This document shows, piece by piece, positions 7,273 to 11,103 of a DNA stretch of 11,103 nucleotides (its first letter is position 1; each line of letters starts with the position of its first letter). Origin of the DNA: an uncultured Peptococcaceae bacterium. Lineage in GTDB: Bacteria; Bacillota; Limnochordia; Darwinibacteriales; Darwinibacteriaceae. Under the pieces are notes generated by a model. It was not told the DNA's origin. It saw only the letters and a list, made by a program, of their open reading frames with translations, and did no database searches. The stretch covers positions 1 to 11,103 of the forward strand of contig CALKAR010000161.1 of NCBI GenBank assembly GCA_937988745.1, in the 5' to 3' direction. The translations under genes and the position numbers were made by a program.

Positions 7273-10200
7273 TTGCATATACTTGAGAACCCTAAGATTC
7301 TTCATCAGAATCGCCTTGAACCCCGAGTCGATCTTATTCCTTACGCATCGGTTGAACAGGCTCTGCTGCGGGACCGGGGCGGCAGTCCATATTACATGCT
7401 GTTGAACGGAAATTGGGACTTCTGCTTCTCGCCCACCCCTCAGGAAGCCCCTGAGAATTTTTACGATCCTCAATTTGAGTTGGACAACAACTGGCAGCCT
7501 ATACCTGTACCGTCAAATTGGCAGTTTGAAGGTTATGATCAGCATCATTATACCGATGAACCATATCTCTTTCCCTGCCTACCGCCGTATGTCTCGACGG
7601 AGAACCCCACTGGATCTTACAGGAAAACCTTTACCTTACCGCGCAGCTGGGAAGGGCGACAAATCATCATTCGCTTCCATGGTGTAGACTCTGCTTTCAA
7701 GCTGTGGGTGAACGGTAAAGAAGTAGGCTTCAGTAAGGGCAGCCGCATGGCAGCTGAGTTTGACCTAACACCTTATTTGAGCTCCGGTGAGAATCTCCTG
7801 GCAGTGCAGGTTTACAAATGGTGTGATGGAACATACCTGGAAGACCAGGATATGTGGTGGCTGAGCGGCATATTCCGCGATGTAGTCCTTTATAGTCTGC
7901 CTAAGGTACAAATCTGCGATTATAGGCTGATTGCTGGTTTGGACGAGTCATATATTAATGGGCTCTTGTCCGGTACTGTTAAGCTCAGCAACACATCAGA
8001 CCAGAACATCAGCGGTTACAAACTGGAACTGCAGCTTTACCGTCACGGTGAGCTGGTGCAGGAGCATACGCTGGCAGCCGACTTAGACATAGGTGGGGAT
8101 CAAACCAAGGAGATTTCGCTGGACATTACCGTTAATCAGCCTGATCAGTGGACAGCGGAGACACCTAATCTCTACCAAGCGATCCTTATTTTGAAGGACT
8201 CTGAGGGTCAGAATATCCAGGTTGCTGAATGCCGCATTGGTTTTCGCACCATTGAAGTTAAGGGCCGCAAGATTATTGTAAATGGCAGACCGATTATGCT
8301 GCGGGGCGTCAACCGCCATGAATTTAACCCAGAGATCGGGCGCGGGGTTCCCCTAGAGCAGATGGAGAAAGATGTGCAGCTGATGAAGCAGCACAATATC
8401 AATGCGGTACGCACTGCTCACTACCCAAATCATCCACACTTCTTCGATCTGTGTGATCAGTATGGGCTGTATGTTATCTGCGAGGCAGACTTAGAAACTC
8501 ATGGTTTCATGTTTGTCGGCAACCTGGGTCAATTGAGTGAAGACCCTGAATGGGAGGATGCGTACGTAGAACGGGCCGTGCGAATGGTACACTCCTTTAA
8601 GAATCATGCAAGCATTATCATGTGGTCTTTAGGTAACGAATCTGGCTTTGGCATAAACCACAGGAAGATGGCCGAGTGGGTCAAGGCGTACGATGATACA
8701 CGCCTCCTCCACTATGAGCCAGACTTGGATGGCGAAGTAGTAGACGTGATTGCGCCTATGTATGCGTCTCTGGAGCGCATGGAAACAATTTATGCCCAAA
8801 AGGAGAAGCCAGTTATTCTCTGCGAATATGCGCACGCCATGGGTAATGGACCAGGTGACCTTGATAAGTATTGGGAGCTGTTTTACAAACACGAGAACTT
8901 CCACGGCGGATTTGTCTGGGACTGGATGGACCAAGGCATCAAGCAGGTGGACGAAGACGGTAATGTCTACTTTGCCTATGGTGGTGACTTCGGCGATGAG
9001 CCTACTCAGGGTAACTTTATCTTGAATGGGCTGAACTTCGCTGATCAAACACCTACCCCAGCCCTCTTTGAATACAAGAAGGTGATTCAACCGCTGAAGA
9101 GCGATTTTGATGCCAAGTCTAGCGAAGTGCGCATAACTAACCTCTATAACCACATTTCGCTTGATCATCTCTCGGCACATTGGGTCCTGCTCCGGGATGG
9201 TCAGCGGATTAAATCAGGGACATGCCCGCTGCCTCACATTGCTCCTGGAGAGACTGGGTCTGTCAGGATAGATGGGGCAGAATTTACACGCGATGCTCAT
9301 GAATATGTACTGCGCATCAGCTTCCGGCTGCTCCAGGATACTGATTGGGCTGAAGCGGGACATGAAGTGGCTTGGGATCAGTTTGTTGTGCATGGAGGAA
9401 AGCAGCCAAAACTGCCCGCGGAATATCCACAGTATGGTGCTCTGCAGGTAGAGCGTCTTCGCAATGAGGTTGTAGTTAAGGGAGATAACTTCAGACTAAC
9501 GTTCTCAACCGTCTATGGGGTTATCGACTCTTTTATCTACAATGATGTGGAGCTGATTGACCAGGGTCCGCGGCTGAATTTCTATCGGGCACCAATTGAT
9601 AACGACAAGCACTATGTAGCAGATTGGCAGAAATACGGTCTGCACAGACTTCAGCATAAGATTACGGGTGTGGAGGTCTCTGATCCTGCTGACGACGGTT
9701 CTGTGGCCATTACTGTCAAGGGTTGGGTCGCGGGAGCGGTTTATTCAAGCGGCTTTAACTGCGAGTATGTTTACCGCATTATGCCCGACGGCACTGTGGC
9801 CATCGATGTATCCGGCGAACCTTTCGGAGAACTGGGAGTGATTCCCCGGATCGGTCTCAGCTTAGTCTTGCCCGGAAGCTTTGAACGTGCAGCCTGGTAT
9901 GGTTTAGGGCCGAACGAGACCTATCCAGACAGCAAACAGGCCGGCAAGATCGGTATTTACAAGGCGCTGGTCGAAGACCTTTACACTCCTTACGTTTTCC
10001 CACAGGAAAACGGCAATCGTGCTGATACTCGCTGGGTGAGTATGAACAACATTCGCGGCATTGGCTTGATGGTTACAGCACCGGAGCTGTTCAATTTCAG
10101 TGCGCACCATTTCTCAGCCCATGCCTTGGCCGCGGCCAATCACACTAATGAACTGGTGAGGGAGGACTTAACCTACCTTACACTGGACCACAAGGTACTA

Positions 10201-10338
10201 GGTCTAGGCAGTGCTAGCTGTGGTCCTAGGACAACTCAGGAGCTCTTTGCCGAGCCTTTCAAGTTCTCCATGTGGCTTACACCCTTTGACAGCCGCCACA
10301 GGAGCGCTCAGGCAATTTACCGCCGGGGCAGTAATTAA
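7273..10338 (+). CDS. lacZ: GH2 beta-galactosidase, LacZ type, full length
   Basis: This cytoplasmic retaining glycosidase is predicted to release terminal beta-D-galactose from imported oligosaccharides. From TTG 7273 it has 1021 residues, nearly the length of E. coli LacZ (1023). Domains in order: sugar-binding jelly roll (about 30-210, with WQFEGYDQHHYTDEPYLFP and the DQDMWWLSGIFRDV block), Ig-like domain (about 215-325), TIM barrel (about 330-600), second Ig-like domain (about 605-720), and the Bgal_small_N domain (about 735 to the end, with LNFYRAPIDND). The acid/base is E456 in SLGNESGFG and the nucleophile E518 in ILCEYAHAMGNG. E408 and H410 in LETHG match the magnesium ligands of the E. 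coli enzyme. The C-terminal GSASCGP block puts Cys983 where E. coli has Trp999. No signal peptide is present. Family and activity class are firm; the natural substrate may be lactose or another galactoside. Confidence 0.95.
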   Translation: MHILENPKILHQNRLEPRVDLIPYASVEQALLRDRGGSPYYMLLNGNWDFCFSPTPQEAPENFYDPQFELDNNWQPIPVPSNWQFEGYDQHHYTDEPYLFPCLPPYVSTENPTGSYRKTFTLPRSWEGRQIIIRFHGVDSAFKLWVNGKEVGFSKGSRMAAEFDLTPYLSSGENLLAVQVYKWCDGTYLEDQDMWWLSGIFRDVVLYSLPKVQICDYRLIAGLDESYINGLLSGTVKLSNTSDQNISGYKLELQLYRHGELVQEHTLAADLDIGGDQTKEISLDITVNQPDQWTAETPNLYQAILILKDSEGQNIQVAECRIGFRTIEVKGRKIIVNGRPIMLRGVNRHEFNPEIGRGVPLEQMEKDVQLMKQHNINAVRTAHYPNHPHFFDLCDQYGLYVICEADLETHGFMFVGNLGQLSEDPEWEDAYVERAVRMVHSFKNHASIIMWSLGNESGFGINHRKMAEWVKAYDDTRLLHYEPDLDGEVVDVIAPMYASLERMETIYAQKEKPVILCEYAHAMGNGPGDLDKYWELFYKHENFHGGFVWDWMDQGIKQVDEDGNVYFAYGGDFGDEPTQGNFILNGLNFADQTPTPALFEYKKVIQPLKSDFDAKSSEVRITNLYNHISLDHLSAHWVLLRDGQRIKSGTCPLPHIAPGETGSVRIDGAEFTRDAHEYVLRISFRLLQDTDWAEAGHEVAWDQFVVHGGKQPKLPAEYPQYGALQVERLRNEVVVKGDNFRLTFSTVYGVIDSFIYNDVELIDQGPRLNFYRAPIDNDKHYVADWQKYGLHRLQHKITGVEVSDPADDGSVAITVKGWVAGAVYSSGFNCEYVYRIMPDGTVAIDVSGEPFGELGVIPRIGLSLVLPGSFERAAWYGLGPNETYPDSKQAGKIGIYKALVEDLYTPYVFPQENGNRADTRWVSMNNIRGIGLMVTAPELFNFSAHHFSAHALAAANHTNELVREDLTYLTLDHKVLGLGSASCGPRTTQELFAEPFKFSMWLTPFDSRHRSAQAIYRRGSN

Positions 10339-10386
10339 CGCAGGAAGCAGGAGAGATGCGGTCACCTGTTAAATAATAACGATCAG

Positions 10387-10412
10387 GCGGAACCCCGCAT
10401 TTGGGGTTCCGC
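10387..10412 (+). terminator. Terminator-like hairpin after lacZ
   Basis: GCGGAACCCC (10387-10396) pairs perfectly with GGGGTTCCGC (10403-10412) across a six-base GCATTT loop. It is a GC-rich ten-base stem located 48 nt after the lacZ stop. The following bases, TAGTATCAAAG, do not form a clear T tract, so intrinsic termination may be weak. The rest of the 10339-10438 spacer shows no gene, operator or convincing promoter. Confidence 0.65.
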
Positions 10413-10438
10413 TAGTATCAAAGAATGGGACGAAGGCC

Positions 10439-11103
10439 ATGATCTTTCTGCGCTCAGTCGATGTGAATATTCCCGATGCACTGCAGGGCCGCTATCCTTT
10501 TGATGTAACCAGCAGATTGATTACTCACGGTTTAGAGTTTACTGCTCCGGTTACATTTTTTGTAGGTGAAAATGGAACAGGCAAATCTACTATATTAGAA
10601 GCCATTGCGGCTGCAGTTAGCCTGCCCGCGATTGGGGGCGAACCGGTAGATTATGATGAAACCCTCGTTGATGCCCGCCGCTTAGGCAAGCACATGAAGC
10701 TTGTGTGGAACCGGCGGTCGCTGCGGGGGTTTTTCATGCGTTCAGAAGATTTCTTCAATTTCACTAGGCGCGTCCGTCATCTCACTCAGGAATTGGCTCA
10801 AGATGTTGAGGAAATGGAAGAGTATCTAACAGGTTACGGCCTGGAGTTAGCTAGAGGGAGCCTGCTGGGGCAGCGGCAAGCCCTGATAGATAAGTATGGG
10901 CCGAATCTACAGGCCAATTCACATGGCGAAGCGATTCTCCAGGTGCTGACTCAGAGGCTGGTTCCTGAAGGAATCTATCTACTTGACGAACCTGAGACTC
11001 CATTTTCTCCTCAGCGAGAGTTAGCGCTGCTGTCTCTCATTAAGCAGATGGTGGAGGAAGGCTGTCAGTTTATTATCGCGACGCATTCTCCTATACTGCT
11101 GGC
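10439..11103 (+). CDS. AAA/ABC-like ATPase of the COG3910-type (3' truncated)
   Basis: This is the start of a soluble P-loop ATPase, absent as a closed reading frame because it runs off the window; 221 codons are visible from ATG 10439. Walker A is GENGTGKST (residues 43-51). The segment about 80-160 is an alpha-helical insert with an acidic run (DVEEMEEYL). SHGEA near 165 is the degenerate signature region. Walker B is IYLLDEPET with D183/E184, and the histidine switch is ATHSPIL (H216). This order and size match small single-domain 'predicted ATPase' proteins of about 240-270 residues, so probably only the C-terminal tail is missing. The ribosome site is weak (AAGG two bases before the ATG), and no in-frame start lies upstream. 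It follows a terminator-like hairpin, so it may be a separate transcription unit. No transport or sugar role is indicated. Confidence 0.85.
   Translation, partial: MIFLRSVDVNIPDALQGRYPFDVTSRLITHGLEFTAPVTFFVGENGTGKSTILEAIAAAVSLPAIGGEPVDYDETLVDARRLGKHMKLVWNRRSLRGFFMRSEDFFNFTRRVRHLTQELAQDVEEMEEYLTGYGLELARGSLLGQRQALIDKYGPNLQANSHGEAILQVLTQRLVPEGIYLLDEPETPFSPQRELALLSLIKQMVEEGCQFIIATHSPILL

Larger units (their letters stand above)
1..10338 (+). other. Probable single oligosaccharide-uptake and breakdown operon
   Basis: Seven genes run in the same direction with gaps of 64, 23, 12, -14, 1 and 22 bases between stop and preferred start, and no terminator with a T tract lies between them. Binding protein, two permeases, two ATPases and two cytoplasmic glycosidases make one functional chain from capture to hydrolysis. 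The 5' end and promoter lie outside the window. The hairpin at 10387-10412 is the likely 3' boundary. Confidence 0.8.

Noticed and set aside
8629..9180. Minus-strand open frame of about 183 codons
   Set aside because: It is antisense to the LacZ TIM barrel, including the catalytic region, and shows no recognisable domain; it is a shadow of the real gene.
10355..10375. Tiny frame ATG CGG TCA CCT GTT AAA TAA after a purine-rich stretch
   Set aside because: It encodes only six residues and sits in the spacer before the terminator-like hairpin; it could be a leader peptide, but nothing downstream supports that.
10385..10438. Possible promoter for the ATPase gene (TAGTAT at 10413-10418)
   Set aside because: It matches the -10 consensus at only four of six positions, no -35 box lies at proper spacing, and it abuts the hairpin.
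1..11103. CRISPR arrays, tRNA or rRNA genes, insertion sequences, riboswitches, cre-like operators
   Set aside because: No tandem spaced repeats, tRNA-like folds, transposase motifs, recognisable aptamer or catabolite-repression palindromes were seen in the short spacers.

Overview
The window reads as a single plus-strand carbohydrate-utilisation operon from a bacterium, followed by the start of an unrelated gene. Base composition is near 50% GC, Shine-Dalgarno sequences are strong and purine-rich, TTG and GTG starts are common, and there is a complete five-component transporter of the family-5 (Dpp/Opp) type. This suggests an anaerobic or thermophilic saccharolytic lineage such as Bacillota, but no taxonomic marker is present, so the placement is an inference.

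Layout: (i) 1-1272, the C-terminal part of a family-5 extracellular solute-binding protein, cut by the window edge. (ii) A perfect 13-bp stem-loop at 1282-1312. (iii) 1337-2320 and 2344-3489, the two membrane permeases. (iv) 3502-4518 and 4505-5521, the two ATPase subunits, overlapping by 14 nt. (v) 5523-7250, a cytoplasmic glycosidase with an (alpha/alpha)6-type catalytic region resembling GH63/clan GH-G. (vi) A 10-bp stem-loop at 7224-7249 over its stop codon. (vii) 7273-10338, a full-length GH2 LacZ-type beta-galactosidase. (viii) A terminator-like hairpin at 10387-10412. (ix) 10439 to the window end, the N-terminal 221 codons of an AAA/ABC-like ATPase.

Read together, the binding protein captures an oligosaccharide outside the cell, the permease pair and ATPase pair import it, and the two glycosidases, which lack signal peptides, break it down in the cytoplasm. 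Homology alone would label the transporter a dipeptide/oligopeptide importer. The gene context and the long extracytoplasmic insert in the second permease argue for a sugar importer instead. No regulator, promoter, tRNA, rRNA, mobile element or CRISPR array was recognised, and the operon promoter must lie upstream of base 1. No gene-free stretch exceeds 300 bases; the largest gap is 100 bases (10339-10438).

The window is mostly recognisable families. The points most worth following up are the uncertain specificity of the short GH63-like enzyme, its pairing with LacZ behind one importer, the two internal stem-loops, and the start codons decided by ribosome-binding-site spacing.
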